Shown here one piece after another: positions 1 through 8,535 of a stretch of DNA of 54,499 nucleotides. How positions within the stretch are numbered: the first letter of the stretch is position 1; every line of letters begins with the position of its first letter. The stretch is from assembly GCF_019303475.1 (NCBI RefSeq), contig NZ_JABLSI010000042.1:1-54499 (forward strand). Direction: 5' to 3'. Source of the stretch: Streptomyces sp. JJ38. Its GTDB lineage: Bacteria; Actinomycetota; Actinomycetes; Streptomycetales; Streptomycetaceae. Under the pieces are notes generated by a model. It was not told where the DNA came from and made no database searches. It saw nothing but the letters and a program-made list of their open reading frames with translations. A program made the position numbers and the translations under genes.

Positions 1-2
1 CC

Positions 3-1703
3 GGCACCGCCCTGCCGCCCGCCGGCCCGCGCGGACGGCCGCGGTGGGCGCGGCGGCTCCGCCGCCCCGCACTCGCCGTGCTCTCCGGCCTCGCGCTGGC
101 CGCCGCGTTCCCGCCCGTGGACGCCTGGCCGCTCTCCCTGGCCGCCGTCGCGGCCCTCAGCCTCCTCACCCGGGGCCGCACCGCCCGGCAGGGCGCCCTG
201 ACCGGCCTCCTGTTCGGGCTGGCCTTCTTCGTCGGCCTCCTCCAGTGGCTGCGCGTCATCGGCTGGGACGCCGTCCTTGGCCTGTCCCTCCTCCAAGCCC
301 TCTTCCTGGCGCTGCTGGGCGGCGGTCTCGCCGTCACCTCACGGCTGCGGTGGTGGCCTCTGTGGGGCGCCTGTCTGTGGGTCGCCGAGGAGTGGGCCCG
401 GGACCGGGTGCCGCTCGGCGGCTTCCCCTGGGGCCGCCTCGCCTTCGCCAACACCGGCTCACCGTTCACCCCGCTCGCCGCGCTCGGCGGCGCCCCCCTG
501 GTCACCTTCGCCGTCGCCCTGACCGGCACCCTGCTCGCCGCCACCGCCGTGGCCCTCGCCCGCCGGCGCGGGGCCGCCCGGGAGGCCGACCGGGACACCG
601 GCCGTGACGGCACCCGGCACGACAGTCCGGGCGCCACCGGGGACGCGGCCCGGGAGACCGGGCGGGAGGCCGCCGGCAGCCCGGCGGGGGAGGCCCGGCC
701 CGGTCTGCGGCCCGCGGTCACCGCCGCGGGGCTCGCCGCGGCCGTCACGCTGGCCGGGTACGCCGTGCCCGTCGGGACGGACGCCGACGACCACGTCGAC
801 ATCGCCGTGGTCCAGGGCAACGTGCAGCAGCCGGGTATGGACTTCCTCGGCCGCCCCATGATGATCCTGGAAAACCACGTCGACCCCACCGTCGAGCTGG
901 CCGAGGACGTGGCCGCCGGCCGGGTGGAGCAGCCCGACCTCGTCATCTGGCCGGAGAACGCCTCCGACCTCGACCCGCACCGCCACCCGCAGGCCTACGC
1001 CGCCATCGACCGGGCCGCCAAGGCCGTCGGCGTCCCCATCCTCGTCGGGGCCCTGGTCGACCACCCGACCCGTGAGGGCTACGTCGAGAACCAGGGCATC
1101 GTCTGGGACCCGGAAACCGGCCCCGGCGACTCCTACACCAAGCAGCACCCCGTGCCGTTCGGCGAGTACGTGCCCTTCCGCGAGCAGCTCAGCACCGTCA
1201 TCTCGCGGCTCGACCGCGTGCCCCGCGACTTCTGGCCCGGGGACGGGCCCGGCGTGCTCCAGACGGGCCCGGCCCGCCTCGGCGACGTCATCTGCTTCGA
1301 GGTGGCCTACGACGAGATCGTGCGCGACACCGTGCGCGCCGGGGCCCGTGCCCTGGTGATCCAGACCAACAACGCCACCTACGGCAACACCGGCCAGCCC
1401 GAGCAGCAGCTCGCCATGTCGAAGCTGCGCGCGATCGAACACGGGCGGGCCGTCGTCACCGCCGCCCCGAGCGGCATCAGCGCGATCGTCGCCCCGGACG
1501 GCACCGTCGAGCAGCGCACCGAGGAGTTCACCCAGGACGTGCTCACCGCCCGGCTTCCGCTGCGCGACGACCTCACTCTCGCGGACCGCGTAGGCTCGGC
1601 ACCGGAGTGGACTCTCGCTATCGTGGGCCTCTTCGCCTGGGCGGGCGCCATCCGCCAGGGCCGGCGGACCCGCGCGGAGGAGAAGGAGCAACGCCGTGAG
1701 TGA
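3..1703 (+). CDS. lnt: Apolipoprotein N-acyltransferase, 5' end outside window
   Basis: Catalyses the last step of lipoprotein maturation, N-acylating the lipid-modified N-terminal Cys at the outer face of the membrane. The frame is open to the window edge, so the true start probably lies upstream; residues are numbered from an in-frame GTG at 78. Several hydrophobic segments (about 1-160 and 210-230) precede a nitrilase-like domain. The expected catalytic triad is visible: E293 (WPEN), K355 (YTKQHPVPFGEYVPF) and C406 (VICFE). A final hydrophobic segment lies near the C-terminus. Residues about 161-209 form a charged, low-complexity linker between membrane segments that is longer than in enterobacterial Lnt. 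The gene overlaps ppm by 8 bp, so the two are probably translated together. Family assignment is firm. Confidence 0.93.
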   Translation, partial: GTALPPAGPRGRPRWARRLRRPALAVLSGLALAAAFPPVDAWPLSLAAVAALSLLTRGRTARQGALTGLLFGLAFFVGLLQWLRVIGWDAVLGLSLLQALFLALLGGGLAVTSRLRWWPLWGACLWVAEEWARDRVPLGGFPWGRLAFANTGSPFTPLAALGGAPLVTFAVALTGTLLAATAVALARRRGAAREADRDTGRDGTRHDSPGATGDAARETGREAAGSPAGEARPGLRPAVTAAGLAAAVTLAGYAVPVGTDADDHVDIAVVQGNVQQPGMDFLGRPMMILENHVDPTVELAEDVAAGRVEQPDLVIWPENASDLDPHRHPQAYAAIDRAAKAVGVPILVGALVDHPTREGYVENQGIVWDPETGPGDSYTKQHPVPFGEYVPFREQLSTVISRLDRVPRDFWPGDGPGVLQTGPARLGDVICFEVAYDEIVRDTVRAGARALVIQTNNATYGNTGQPEQQLAMSKLRAIEHGRAVVTAAPSGISAIVAPDGTVEQRTEEFTQDVLTARLPLRDDLTLADRVGSAPEWTLAIVGLFAWAGAIRQGRRTRAEEKEQRRE

Positions 1704-2496
1704 CCGGGCAAGCGACCAGGAAGAGACGCGGCGCTTCGAGCCGGTCGGCCCCGCCCTCGTGATCATCCCGACCTACAACGAGGTCGACAACATCCGCTCC
1801 ATCGTGAGCCGCACCCGGGCGGCCGTCCCCGACGCCCACGTGCTCGTCGCGGACGACAACAGCCCGGACGGCACCGGCAAGGTCGCCGACGAGCTCGCCG
1901 CCGAGGACGGACACGTCCAGGTGCTGCACCGGCGCGGCAAGGAGGGCCTGGGCGCCGCCTACCTCGCGGGCTTCCGCTGGGGGATGGAGCACGGCTTCGA
2001 CGTGCTGGTGGAGATGGACGCCGACGGCTCCCACCAGCCCGAGGAGCTGCCCCGGCTGCTGACCGCCCTGCGCCACGCCGACCTGGTGCTCGGCTCCCGC
2101 TGGGTGCCCGGCGGGCGCGTGGTGAACTGGCCGGCGAGCCGCAAGTTCCTCTCCCGGGGCGGCAGCACCTACTCCCGCATGGTCCTCGGCATCCCCATCC
2201 GCGACGTCACCGGCGGTTTCCGGGCGTTCCGCGCCGACACGCTCAGGGGCCTGGGCATCGACTCGGTCGCCTCCCAGGGCTACTGCTTCCAGGTGGACCT
2301 GGCCCACCGTGCCGTGCGGGCCGGCTACCACGTCGTCGAGGTGCCCATCACCTTCGTGGAACGGGAGCTGGGCGACAGCAAGATGAGCCGGGACATCGTC
2401 GTCGAGGCGCTGTGGCGCGTCACCGCGTGGGGCGCACGCTCGCGGCTGCACCAGCTCACCCGGCACCGGCACACTGGAGACCATGAGCACGCGTGA
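1696..2496 (+). CDS. ppm: Polyprenol-phosphate mannosyltransferase (Ppm/Dpm1 type)
   Basis: Family 2 glycosyltransferase expected to transfer mannose from GDP-mannose to polyprenyl phosphate, supplying the lipid-linked mannose used for protein O-mannosylation and cell-envelope glycans. Visible motifs are IPTYNE at 25-30, DDNSPDGTG at 53-61, the metal-binding DAD at 108-110 (EMDADGSHQ), GSRWVPGG near 133-140 and DVTGGFRAF further on. It is 266 residues, so it is the catalytic domain alone; in mycobacteria Ppm1 is fused to an Lnt domain, whereas here the two are separate overlapping genes. The GTG start at 1696 sits inside the end of lnt. The 3' end overlaps fxsA by 14 bp. Confidence 0.93.
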   Translation: MSDRASDQEETRRFEPVGPALVIIPTYNEVDNIRSIVSRTRAAVPDAHVLVADDNSPDGTGKVADELAAEDGHVQVLHRRGKEGLGAAYLAGFRWGMEHGFDVLVEMDADGSHQPEELPRLLTALRHADLVLGSRWVPGGRVVNWPASRKFLSRGGSTYSRMVLGIPIRDVTGGFRAFRADTLRGLGIDSVASQGYCFQVDLAHRAVRAGYHVVEVPITFVERELGDSKMSRDIVVEALWRVTAWGARSRLHQLTRHRHTGDHEHA

Positions 2497-3124
2497 ACCC
2501 AGCCCCTACGAGCGGCCGCGCCGCGGCCCCGGCGGGCGGAGCCTCTCGGACCGGCCCCGGCGCCGTTCGCGCCGGAGCGTCCTGCTGCCCCTCACCGTCG
2601 CCGTGTGGACGGTCCTGGAGCTGTGGCTGCTGATCCTGGTGGGCGACGCCGCCGGCGGCTGGACGGTGTTCCTGCTGCTCGTGGCCGGCTTCCTCCTCGG
2701 TGCCCTGGCCATCAAGCGAGCGGGACGCAGGGCGTGGAGCGCCCTGGCCGAGACGTTGCAGCAGCCCGGCGCCGCACCGTCGGCGGAGACGGCCCGCGGG
2801 GGCGGCAACGCGCTGGCCATGCTCGGCGGGCTGCTGCTCATGCTGCCGGGGCTGCTGTCCGACGTCCTGGGGCTGCTGTGCCTGTTCCCGCCCACGGCGC
2901 GCCTGCTGCGCCGCGGCACCGAGCGCTGGCTGAGCCGGCAGGCGGGCCGGGCGGCCCCCGGCACGCTGGGGGAGGCGCTGCACGAGGCGCGGCGGGCCGG
3001 TGAGCAGGTGCGCATCCGGCGTCCCGACGGCCCGGTGATCCAGGGCGAGGTCATCGACCCCGAGGACACCGGTGACGGCCCCGGCCGCCGCACCGAGGGC
3101 GGGCCCGAGGCTCCGTCGCGCTGA
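2483..3124 (+). CDS. fxsA: FxsA family membrane protein
   Basis: Third cistron of the lnt-ppm-fxsA operon; its ATG lies 14 bp inside the end of ppm. The 213-residue product has a basic, Arg-rich N-terminal tail (about 1-32), two transmembrane hairpin segments (about 35-75 and 110-140, the second with LLLMLPGLLSDVLGL) and a soluble C-terminal tail. The GFLLGALAIKRAGR and MLPGLLSDVLGLL stretches are typical of FxsA, named for suppression of F exclusion of phage T7 when overproduced; its physiological role is not established. A strong hairpin follows the stop. Confidence 0.88.
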   Translation: MSTREPSPYERPRRGPGGRSLSDRPRRRSRRSVLLPLTVAVWTVLELWLLILVGDAAGGWTVFLLLVAGFLLGALAIKRAGRRAWSALAETLQQPGAAPSAETARGGGNALAMLGGLLLMLPGLLSDVLGLLCLFPPTARLLRRGTERWLSRQAGRAAPGTLGEALHEARRAGEQVRIRRPDGPVIQGEVIDPEDTGDGPGRRTEGGPEAPSR

Positions 3125-3168
3125 GCGCCACACGGGCCGACCGCCCGGCGCGTGCGGGCACCGTCGCC

Positions 3169-3208
3169 GGGACGCCACCGGGCCCTGTGAAGCGCCCGGT
3201 GGCGTCCC
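3169..3208. terminator. Bidirectional hairpin terminator between fxsA and rbpA
   Basis: A perfect 15-bp stem (left arm 3169-3183, right arm 3194-3208) with a 10-nt loop lies between the convergent fxsA and rbpA genes. There is no U-tract, as is usual in Streptomyces. It could stop transcription from both sides. Confidence 0.75.
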
Positions 3209-3283
3209 GCGCGCAGCAAGAAGGGCGCGGGGGCCCCAAGCGCCATCCGGGGATGACGCTCCAGGCTCCCGCGCCCGTCGCTG

Positions 3284-3301
3284 TACGGCCGCGTGGCCGT
3301 A
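3284..3301 (-). terminator. Short hairpin just after rbpA
   Basis: A perfect 7-bp stem (3284-3290 with 3295-3301) and a 4-nt loop start 7 nt after the rbpA stop codon. It is a likely terminator or 3'-end stabiliser for rbpA, acting before the larger hairpin at 3169-3208. Confidence 0.5.
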
Positions 3302-3307
3302 AGCCGG

Positions 3308-3682
3308 CTAGGCCGACTTGCGGCTGTCGCGAGGATGCACGGCGATGTTCATGGCGCCGGAGCGCAGGACGGCCAGCCGCTCGGCCAGAACCTCCTCCAG
3401 CTCCTCACGGGTACGCCGCTCCATGAGCATGTCCCAGTGCGTCCTCGCCGGCTTCGTCTTCTTCTCTTCCGGGCCCTCGCCGTCCACCAGCAGGGCCTGG
3501 GAGCCGCATACCTTGCACTCCCACTCCGGCGGGATCTCCGCCTCCACCGAGAACGGCATCTCGAATCGATGTCCGTGCTCGCATGCGTACTCCACGGCCT
3601 GGCGCGGGGCCAGGTCGATGCCGCGGTCCGTCTCGTAGCTGGTCACCACGAGTCGCGTGCCGCGAAGAGCTCGCTCACTCAT
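3308..3682 (-). CDS. rbpA: RNA polymerase-binding protein RbpA
   Basis: Actinobacterial general transcription factor that binds the principal sigma factor and stabilises the open promoter complex; in Streptomyces it also affects rifampicin tolerance. The 124-residue sequence begins MSERALRGTRL and has the zinc-site candidates C34, H38, C56 and C59 (YACEHGH and ECKVCGS), a basic linker around EKKTKPARTHWDML and the sigma-interaction helix RRTREELEEVLAERL. The ATG is preceded by GGGAGG at good spacing. A perfect SigR-type promoter lies about 60 bp upstream, matching the known SigR control of rbpA in S. coelicolor. Its placement beside fxsA and an MFS gene is the usual Streptomyces order. Confidence 0.97.
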   Translation of the reverse strand: MSERALRGTRLVVTSYETDRGIDLAPRQAVEYACEHGHRFEMPFSVEAEIPPEWECKVCGSQALLVDGEGPEEKKTKPARTHWDMLMERRTREELEEVLAERLAVLRSGAMNIAVHPRDSRKSA

Positions 3683-3743
3683 GAATCGTGCCTCCCGGGC
3701 TTGTCGCCCACAGGACAGGTGTCGCTGTCGTCGTCATCCGGTC

Positions 3744-3769
3744 AACGTCCGGTCGGCGGTGAAGATTCC
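3744..3769 (-). promoter_or_regulatory. SigR (thiol-oxidative stress) promoter of rbpA
   Basis: On the minus strand the bases read GGAAT (3769-3765), 18 nt, then GTT (3746-3744). This is exactly the SigR consensus GGAAT-N18-GTT. Transcription would start near 3737, giving a leader of about 55 nt before the rbpA ATG. Direct SigR control of rbpA is established in S. coelicolor; extending it to this strain rests on the motif. Confidence 0.85.
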
Positions 3770-3937
3770 CGTATCGGGACATGCGTCGCCCGTCGTGCCG
3801 CCCCTTGTTGTACCCGCCGGTGCCCGCTTTGTCACATCTGCGGCGAGATGTCACCCGGCGTCCGTGCCTGGTGGACGCGCAGTAACGCTCCCTCCGGCGA
3901 GCCGAAGGCGTACACTACCGCCCACGTCGCGAGGGCA

Positions 3938-5296
3938 CTAAATCCGACCGGGCGCCGTGTTGCCCACCGCCGCGGCCGCCCGCCGCACCGGCACCCGCAG
4001 CAACAGCAGGAAGCCGAGCACGAAGAACACCACGAGCGAGATGATCGCGTCCCGGTAGCTGCCGGTGAGCTGGTAGGTCAGGCCGAACACCAGCGGGCCC
4101 AGCCAGCTCGTGCCGCGGTCGCTCACCTCGTACAGGGAGAAGTACTCCGCCTCCTTGCCCCGTGGGATGAGCTGCGCGAACAACGACCGCGACAGTGCCT
4201 GCGTGCCGCCGAGCACCATGCCGATCGCCCCCGCCAGGGCGAAGAACCACAGCGGCTCCCCGGCGGGCAGGAAGTACCCGGCCGCGACCGTCCCCGTCCA
4301 GGCCACCAGGGACCCCAGGATCGTGCGCTTCGCCCCGTACCGCTCCGCCAGCCGCCCCAGCCCGAGCGCGCCGAAGATCGCCAGCACCTGGACCAGCAGG
4401 ATCGCCCCGATCAGCGTCTCCTGTTCCATCCCCAGCTCCTTGGAGCCGAAGACGGACGCCTGGGTGATGACGGTCTGCACCCCGTCGTTGTACAGCAGAT
4501 AGGCGAGCAGGAACATCAGCGTCAGCGGATAGCTCCGCAGCTCCCGCAGGGTGTGTCCGAGCTGTCTGAAGCCCCCGCCGATCGACAGCCGCCCCCCGGA
4601 CACCTCCCCGGGCCGGTCCCGCAGCCTCCGCAGCGGCACGAGCGTGAACACCGCCCACCACAGCCCCGCCGAGGCCAGGCAGATCCGCACCGCCGTGCCC
4701 TGGTCGATCCCGAACGACTCGTGCCCGAGGAACAGGGCCAGATTCGCCACCAGCACCAGCGAACCGGCTCCGTAGCCGAAGGCCCAGCCCCTGGAGGAGA
4801 CCGCGTCCCGCTCCTCCGGGCGCGCGATCTGCGGCAGATACGCGTGGTAGACGACGACGGAGGCCGCGTAGGCCACATTGGCCAGGATCAGCAGCAGACC
4901 GCCCAGCAGATAGCGGTCCCCGTCCAGGAAGAACATGGCCGTGGTCGCCGCCGCGCCGGTGTACGCGCACACCGCCAGCAGCGGCTTCTTGCGCCCGGTG
5001 CGGTCCGCTATCGCGCCCACCACCGGCATCACCAGCACCGACAGCAGCACCGACGCCGAGATGACGTAGGCGAAGTAGGAGCCGTCGCGCACCGGAATGC
5101 CCAGCGGGTACACATAGCCGTCGACATCCGCCGCGGCCTCCGCCACCTCCGTCAGGTACGGCCCGAGGAACACCGTCAGCACGCTGGTCTGGAAGACCGA
5201 GTTGGCCCAGTCGTACCAGTACCAGCCGCGCTGCTCGCGGCGCCGCGCCCCGTCGTCCCGCCCGTCGGCGGGTTCGATCACGACCTTGGCGTCCAC
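3938..5296 (-). CDS. UMF1/Atg22-like major facilitator transporter
   Basis: A 452-residue integral membrane protein with about twelve hydrophobic segments. The N-terminal YWYDWANSVFQTSVLTVFLGPYL motif region and the GAIADRTGRKKP loop after the second or third helix are typical of the UMF1/Atg22-like branch of the MFS, whose best-known eukaryotic member exports amino acids from the vacuole. The substrate here cannot be read from sequence. A second loop, RLAERYGAKRTIL, matches the MFS inter-helix motif of the C-terminal half. The GTG start at 5296 is followed by a soluble Asp/Arg-rich tail of about 20 residues. It lies downstream of rbpA on the same strand but well separated from it, so it is probably transcribed independently. 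Confidence 0.85.
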   Translation of the reverse strand: MDAKVVIEPADGRDDGARRREQRGWYWYDWANSVFQTSVLTVFLGPYLTEVAEAAADVDGYVYPLGIPVRDGSYFAYVISASVLLSVLVMPVVGAIADRTGRKKPLLAVCAYTGAAATTAMFFLDGDRYLLGGLLLILANVAYAASVVVYHAYLPQIARPEERDAVSSRGWAFGYGAGSLVLVANLALFLGHESFGIDQGTAVRICLASAGLWWAVFTLVPLRRLRDRPGEVSGGRLSIGGGFRQLGHTLRELRSYPLTLMFLLAYLLYNDGVQTVITQASVFGSKELGMEQETLIGAILLVQVLAIFGALGLGRLAERYGAKRTILGSLVAWTGTVAAGYFLPAGEPLWFFALAGAIGMVLGGTQALSRSLFAQLIPRGKEAEYFSLYEVSDRGTSWLGPLVFGLTYQLTGSYRDAIISLVVFFVLGFLLLLRVPVRRAAAAVGNTAPGRI

Positions 5297-5345
5297 TGCG
5301 CCCCCTCGCTTCTTGCGTGCGGCTCGTCCGCACCCGACGGGGCGC

Positions 5346-6113
5346 CTACGACGGCCAGGCCCCGCGATCCTCCAGCACCTCGCGCAACAGCTCCACGTGA
5401 TCGGTCATGATGCCATCCACGCCCAGGTCGAGGAGCGCCCGCATCCGCTCGGCCTCGTTCACCGTCCAGACGTGCACCTGCAGCCCGATCCGGTGCGCGC
5501 ACCGGACGAACGCGCGGTCCACGACGGGGACGCCCGCCTGGCGCACCGGGACCTGCGCCGCCAGCGCCCCGCTCCGCAGCCGGGCGGGCAGCCGCCACGA
5601 GCGCAGCCGCAGCGCGAGGACGCCACCGGTGCCCAGGGACGTCGCCAGCCGCGCCCCGGCCAGCCCCCGCGCCCGCGCCACCCGGCCCTCGCTGAACGAG
5701 CCGACGCACACCCGGTCCCAGGCGTCGTGCTCGTCCAGGACGCGCAGCAGGGGACGCAGCGCCCCCTCCGCCTTGACGTCGACGTTCCACCGGGCCGCGG
5801 GGAACGCGCGCAGCAGGTCCTCGAACAGCGGCACCGGCTCCCGTCCGGCCACCCGGGCCCGGGACACCTCCGCCCAGGGCAGCTCCGCGATCCGGCCGCG
5901 GGCGTCCGTCACGCGGTCCAGGGTGTCGTCGTGGAAGGCGACCAGGCGCCCGTCGGACGTGGCGTGCACGTCGGTCTCCAGATAGCGGTAGCCGAGGTCC
6001 ACCGCGCGGCGGAAGGCGTGCTCGGTGTTCTCCAGGCCGCCGGCCGTCCCGCCCCGGTGGGCGAAGGCGAAGGGGCGGGGGTGGTCGAAGTAGGGGTGCG
6101 CCGCTGTCGTCAC
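5346..6113 (-). CDS. glpQ: Glycerophosphodiester phosphodiesterase
   Basis: Hydrolyses glycerophosphodiesters to glycerol 3-phosphate and an alcohol. With the GTG at 6113 the protein has 255 residues. All GDPD landmarks are visible: H19-R20 (AHRGG), E28 (ENT), E46 and D48 (ETDVH), and H61-D62 (AFHDDTLDR), with VDVKAEG, WTVNE and DGIMTDH further along the TIM barrel. No signal peptide is evident, so it is likely cytoplasmic. The start overlaps the stop of the YczE-type gene by 4 bp (GTGA), which decides the start and implies coupling. The gene symbol is by family only. Confidence 0.9.
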   Translation of the reverse strand: MTTAAHPYFDHPRPFAFAHRGGTAGGLENTEHAFRRAVDLGYRYLETDVHATSDGRLVAFHDDTLDRVTDARGRIAELPWAEVSRARVAGREPVPLFEDLLRAFPAARWNVDVKAEGALRPLLRVLDEHDAWDRVCVGSFSEGRVARARGLAGARLATSLGTGGVLALRLRSWRLPARLRSGALAAQVPVRQAGVPVVDRAFVRCAHRIGLQVHVWTVNEAERMRALLDLGVDGIMTDHVELLREVLEDRGAWPS

Positions 6114-6916
6114 CGACGCAGTATCGCGCGGCCCCCCGGCCGCCCGTGCACCGCGTCCCCGCTCCGCTCCGGCCCCGGAAGGGCGAAGACCCGCAGGAAC
6201 CGCTGGGCCAGCGGCCCGATCGTCAGCGCGTACAGGGCGGTGCCCAGGCCCACCGAACCGCCGAGCAGGAAGCCGCTGCCCAGTACCACCAGTTCGATGC
6301 ATGTGCGCACCACCCGCACGGACAGGCCCGTGCGGCGGTTCAGTCCGGTCATCAGCCCGTCCCGCGGGCCGGGGCCGAAGCGCGCCGAGATGTACAGGCC
6401 CGTCGCCACGCCGTTGCCCACGATGCCCACGGCCAGCATCGGCCACCGCACCGCCAGGGACTCCAGATCCGGCACCAGCCACAGCGTCGCGTCCAGCGAG
6501 ACACCGATCAGGATGACGTTGGAGACGGTCCCGAGCCCGGGCCGTTCCCGCAGCGGTACCCAGGCCAGCAGCACCAGCGCACCCGTCAGCACCGACACGG
6601 CGCCCATCGACAGGCCCGTGCGCTCGGACACCCCCTGGTGGAACACGTCCCACGGGTGGAGGCCCATCTCCGCCCGCACCATGCAGCCCGCGCTGGCGCC
6701 GTAGAGCACGAGGCCGACGTAGAGCCGCACCAGGCGCCCGGCCGTCCCCGCGGCCCACGGCACCCGGACCTCGCCCGGCGGCGCCGCGTCCGCCCTCCCC
6801 GTGCCCGCCCCCGGGCCCACGTCCGTTCTCTCGCCCGGTTCCGACCCTGCGGAGCCGGGCTCCCGCCCCGATTCCTCCGGATCTCCCGCGCTCGCCGCTC
6901 TCCCCGTCACCGTCAC
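6110..6916 (-). CDS. YczE/YyaS-type integral membrane protein
   Basis: The 268-residue product has a Gly/Pro/Glu-rich soluble N-terminus of about 55 residues, then five or six membrane segments. Sequences such as SAGCMVRAEMGLHPWDVFHQG and GNGVATGLYISARFGPGPRDGL match the YczE/COG2364 family of uncharacterised membrane proteins. Genes of this family often sit divergently from a MocR/YczR-type regulator, as here (MocR at 7016), so this protein is a probable target of that regulator. It is translationally coupled to the downstream glycerophosphodiesterase. The transported or sensed compound is unknown. Confidence 0.8.
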   Translation of the reverse strand: MTVTGRAASAGDPEESGREPGSAGSEPGERTDVGPGAGTGRADAAPPGEVRVPWAAGTAGRLVRLYVGLVLYGASAGCMVRAEMGLHPWDVFHQGVSERTGLSMGAVSVLTGALVLLAWVPLRERPGLGTVSNVILIGVSLDATLWLVPDLESLAVRWPMLAVGIVGNGVATGLYISARFGPGPRDGLMTGLNRRTGLSVRVVRTCIELVVLGSGFLLGGSVGLGTALYALTIGPLAQRFLRVFALPGPERSGDAVHGRPGGRAILRR

Positions 6917-6975
6917 CGAGCAGTCCCTCCCTGTGCACCCATCGACGTGTGCGTGACATCCTGGTCATCGGACAA

Positions 6976-6994
6976 GTCCAATTCGATGTCCAAT
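6976..6994. promoter_or_regulatory. Direct-repeat operator candidate for the MocR/YczE pair
   Basis: Two copies of GTCCAAT occur at 6976-6982 and 6988-6994, start points 12 bp apart, in the 99-bp gap between the divergent YczE and MocR genes and 22 bp before the MocR ATG. MocR-family regulators such as PdxR are known to bind direct repeats near their own promoters. The assignment is inference. Confidence 0.45.
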
Positions 6995-7015
6995 CGGAAG
7001 AAGGTGGACCGGACG

Positions 7016-8518
7016 ATGCCCGAGTGGACCTCAGCCGTCGGAGCCCAGCAGCTGGTACGTCTGCTGCACTCCCAACGCCCGGCCGACCCCGCCGGACGCG
7101 GCGGGGTGCCCGCCTACCGCGCCCTGGCCGACGGCGTCCGCCTCCTGGTCCTCGAGGGCCGCGTCCCGGTCGGCGCCCGGCTCCCCGCCGAGCGGGAACT
7201 GGCCGCCGCCCTGAGGGTCAGCCGCACCACCGTCGCCGCCGCCTTCGAGACCCTGCGCACGGACGGCTTCCTGGCCTCCCGCCGCGGAGCGGGCAGCTGG
7301 ACGGCCGTGCCGGCCGGCGCCCCGATGCCCACGCGCAGCCTCGAACCCCTGCCCCCCGAGGCCGTCGGCAGCGTCATCGACCTCGCCTGCGCCGCCCTGC
7401 CCGCACCCGAACCCCACCTCGGCCAGGCCCTGCGCACCGCACTGGAGGACCTGCCGCCCTACGCCCGCACCCACGGCGACTACCCCGCCGGGCTTCCCGC
7501 GCTCCGCCAGGCGCTCGCCGACCGCTACACCGCGCGCGGCCTGCCCACCATGCCGGAGCAGATCATGGTGACCACCGGAGCGATGGGCGCGGTCGCCGCG
7601 ATCTGCAAGCTGCTCGTGCCCCGCGGCGAGCGCGTCGCCGTCGAGCACCCCTCCTACGCCAACGTGCTGCAGCTCATGCGGGACGCCGGCGCCCGCCTCG
7701 TCCCCGTGGCCATGGCCGACCACCTGGCTGGCTGGGAACTGCCCGCCTGGCAGCAGACCCTGCGGGCCGCCGCTCCCCGCATGGCCTACGTCGTGGCCGA
7801 CTTCCACAACCCCACCGGGGCCCTGGCCGACGAGGGCCGCCGCCGCGACCTCGTCACGGCCGCCCGGGCCGCGGGCACCACCCTCGTCGTCGACGAGACG
7901 ATGGCCGACCTGCCGCTGGACGACGCGGTCGCCGCCGACCTGCCGCGCCCCATGGCCGCCTTCGACCCCGGCGGCTCGACCGTCATCACCATCGGCTCCG
8001 CGAGCAAGGCCGTCTGGGCGGGGCTGCGCATCGGCTGGGTGCGTGCCGCGCCCGACGTCGTCCGCAACCTGATCGCCGCCCGGGCCTGGGCCGACCTCGG
8101 CAGCCCCGTCCTGGAACAGCTCGCCGTCACCCGGCTCCTGACCGACGGCGGCTGGGAACGCTCCGTCGCGGTCCGCCGCGAGCAGGCCCGCACCAACCGC
8201 GACGCCCTCGTCACCGCCCTGACCGAACACCTGCCCGCGTGGGAGTTCACCGTGCCGCCCGGCGGCCTCACCCTGTGGGTGCGCACGGGCGGGCTCTCCG
8301 GTTCCCGGATCGCGGAGGCGGGGGAAGGGCTCGGCGTGCGCGTCCCCTCCGGCCCGCGCTTCGGGGTCGACGGTGCCTTCGAGGGCTACGTCCGGCTGCC
8401 CTTCACCGTGGCCGGCCCGCTGGCCACCGAGGCGGCCGTACGGCTGGCCGCCGCCGCCCGGCTGGTGGCCGGACTGCCGCACGCGGCGGCGGAGATCCCG
8501 CGCAGCTTCGTCGCCTGA
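7016..8518 (+). CDS. MocR-family regulator (GntR winged helix fused to PLP aminotransferase fold)
   Basis: A 500-residue transcription factor. Residues about 30-95 form a GntR-type winged helix (PAERELAAALRVSRTTVAAAFETLRTDGFL); from about 130 onward it has a class I aminotransferase fold. The PLP-anchoring lysine is K331 in GSASKAVWAGLRIGW, and the DFHNPTG-type cofactor loop is present at VVADFHNPTGAL. Such proteins sense a PLP adduct or amine. The chosen ATG has GAAGGTGG about 10 nt upstream; an open frame extends further upstream without a ribosome-binding site and was not used. The divergent YczE gene and the direct repeats between them suggest a YczR-like regulator. Confidence 0.9.
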   Translation: MPEWTSAVGAQQLVRLLHSQRPADPAGRGGVPAYRALADGVRLLVLEGRVPVGARLPAERELAAALRVSRTTVAAAFETLRTDGFLASRRGAGSWTAVPAGAPMPTRSLEPLPPEAVGSVIDLACAALPAPEPHLGQALRTALEDLPPYARTHGDYPAGLPALRQALADRYTARGLPTMPEQIMVTTGAMGAVAAICKLLVPRGERVAVEHPSYANVLQLMRDAGARLVPVAMADHLAGWELPAWQQTLRAAAPRMAYVVADFHNPTGALADEGRRRDLVTAARAAGTTLVVDETMADLPLDDAVAADLPRPMAAFDPGGSTVITIGSASKAVWAGLRIGWVRAAPDVVRNLIAARAWADLGSPVLEQLAVTRLLTDGGWERSVAVRREQARTNRDALVTALTEHLPAWEFTVPPGGLTLWVRTGGLSGSRIAEAGEGLGVRVPSGPRFGVDGAFEGYVRLPFTVAGPLATEAAVRLAAAARLVAGLPHAAAEIPRSFVA

Positions 8519-8535
8519 ACAGCCGCCGGCTCACC

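Noticed and set aside
3293..5410. A 705-codon plus-strand frame
   Set aside because: Antisense to rbpA and the MFS gene, both of which have clear family motifs. Translation is His/Arg/Pro/Gln-rich without domains.
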